Below, one piece after another: positions 6,647 to 7,039 of a stretch of DNA of 7,039 nt (positions are counted from its first letter, which is position 1; each line of letters opens with the position of its first letter). The DNA lies in contig CAAGMX010000338.1 of the NCBI GenBank assembly GCA_900771165.1, positions 1 to 7,039 on the forward strand. Direction: 5' to 3'. Source of the DNA: Victivallales bacterium (GTDB lineage: Bacteria; Verrucomicrobiota; Lentisphaeria; Oligosphaerales; Oligosphaeraceae). The notes under the pieces are model-generated. The model was not told where the DNA came from. It worked only from the letters and a program-made list of their open reading frames with translations, and made no database searches. The translations under genes were made by a program, and so were the position numbers.

Positions 6647-7039
6647 TTACAGGTCGGAGTTGTATTTTCCGTTGTAGTAGTAGGGGCGGGTGTGGCGTTG
6701 CAGCCATTCCGTATGGGGCCAGGGGGCGAGATAGCGGGAGCTGGCGGCATGGCCGTCGATGGCCAGGAAGTTGATGGTTCCTTCATGACGGAAGTGGAGA
6801 CGGTAGTATCCCTTGGCGAGGGGAAGATTGTCCACCACCGGTGGATTGGCATGGACGTAGCCGAAGCCGATATCGTCCACCATGTTGCCGTCTCCGGCGG
6901 GGGTGGTGTCCGCCATCATGATGAGCTCGGGGCTGTATTTCATGTTCAAGATGGCGCCTCGTTTGGCGGTGGGGCCGGCGGGATGGTTGTTGAAGTAGCC
7001 CCAGGTGTAGAGGTTCAAGCCCAGGGAGACCTTCAGATC
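6647..7039 (-). CDS. Prepilin-like protein with C-terminal H-X9-DG domain (5' end outside window)
   Basis: Only the last 130 residues are visible. The frame stays open to the window edge and ends at a TAA at 6647-6649. A TTG within the visible part (7016-7018) is a possible start codon, but I reject it because the frame continues upstream and this family begins with an N-terminal type IV pilin-like helix. The key evidence is the segment RHEGTINFLAIDGH near the C terminus: a His, exactly nine residues, then Asp-Gly. This is the 'prepilin-type processing-associated H-X9-DG' signature. A preceding SPELIMMADT segment also fits the family. Such proteins (DUF1559-like pseudopilins) are greatly expanded in Lentisphaerota and Planctomycetota. 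They are thought to be membrane-anchored surface proteins assembled or exported by a type II secretion/type IV pilus-like system, and their exact role is unsettled. The gene lies 33 bases upstream of the exported DUF4838 gene in the same direction, which suggests a shared transcript. The pilin-like N terminus must be sought beyond the window. Confidence 0.88.
   Translation of the reverse strand, partial: DLKVSLGLNLYTWGYFNNHPAGPTAKRGAILNMKYSPELIMMADTTPAGDGNMVDDIGFGYVHANPPVVDNLPLAKGYYRLHFRHEGTINFLAIDGHAASSRYLAPWPHTEWLQRHTRPYYYNGKYNSDL

Noticed and set aside
1..7039. CRISPR arrays, tRNA or rRNA genes, insertion sequences, attachment sites
   Set aside because: No regularly spaced repeats, tRNA-like cloverleaf, transposase motif or terminal inverted repeats were seen; almost the whole window is explained by four protein genes.

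Overview
The window reads as part of a G+C-rich chromosome (about 60% G+C by eye) from a PVC-group bacterium, most likely Lentisphaerota (Victivallis/Oligosphaera-like) or a close relative. The evidence is the combination of a pseudopilin tail with the H-X9-DG signature, an exported DUF4838 protein, an exported metallophosphoesterase fused to a PQQ-type propeller, and an FAD_oxidored-family flavoprotein. The taxonomic call is inferred from the gene families, not from a marker gene.

All four genes lie on the minus strand and fill nearly the whole window, so transcription runs from the right edge towards the left. In that order they are: the C-terminal 130 residues of an H-X9-DG pseudopilin-like protein (6647-7039, start outside the window); a 781-residue exported DUF4838 protein (4268-6613); a 776-residue exported protein with an SdrD-B-like domain, a calcineurin-like phosphoesterase domain and a PQQ-like beta-propeller (1931-4261); and a 569-residue FAD-dependent oxidoreductase without a signal peptide and with a discoidin-like tail (190-1899). 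The gaps are 33, 6 and 31 bases and hold no visible terminator or promoter, so the four probably share one transcript. The last 189 bases (1-189) are non-coding as far as can be seen. They contain a very C-rich, G-poor stretch (on the transcript) that could serve as a Rho-dependent termination region.

The layout resembles a carbohydrate-utilisation locus of the Lentisphaerota/Planctomycetota type. A surface pseudopilin would be paired with two secreted proteins that bind or process glycans or their substituents, and with an intracellular flavoenzyme. No canonical glycoside hydrolase, sulfatase or transporter is present, so the substrate cannot be named. The parts most worth following up are the pairing of pseudopilin and exported proteins, the phosphoesterase-propeller fusion with an altered first metal-binding motif, and the Cys-rich QNDN motif of the DUF4838 protein.

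Long open frames on the plus strand (up to 670 codons) are antisense shadows caused by the base composition of the real genes.
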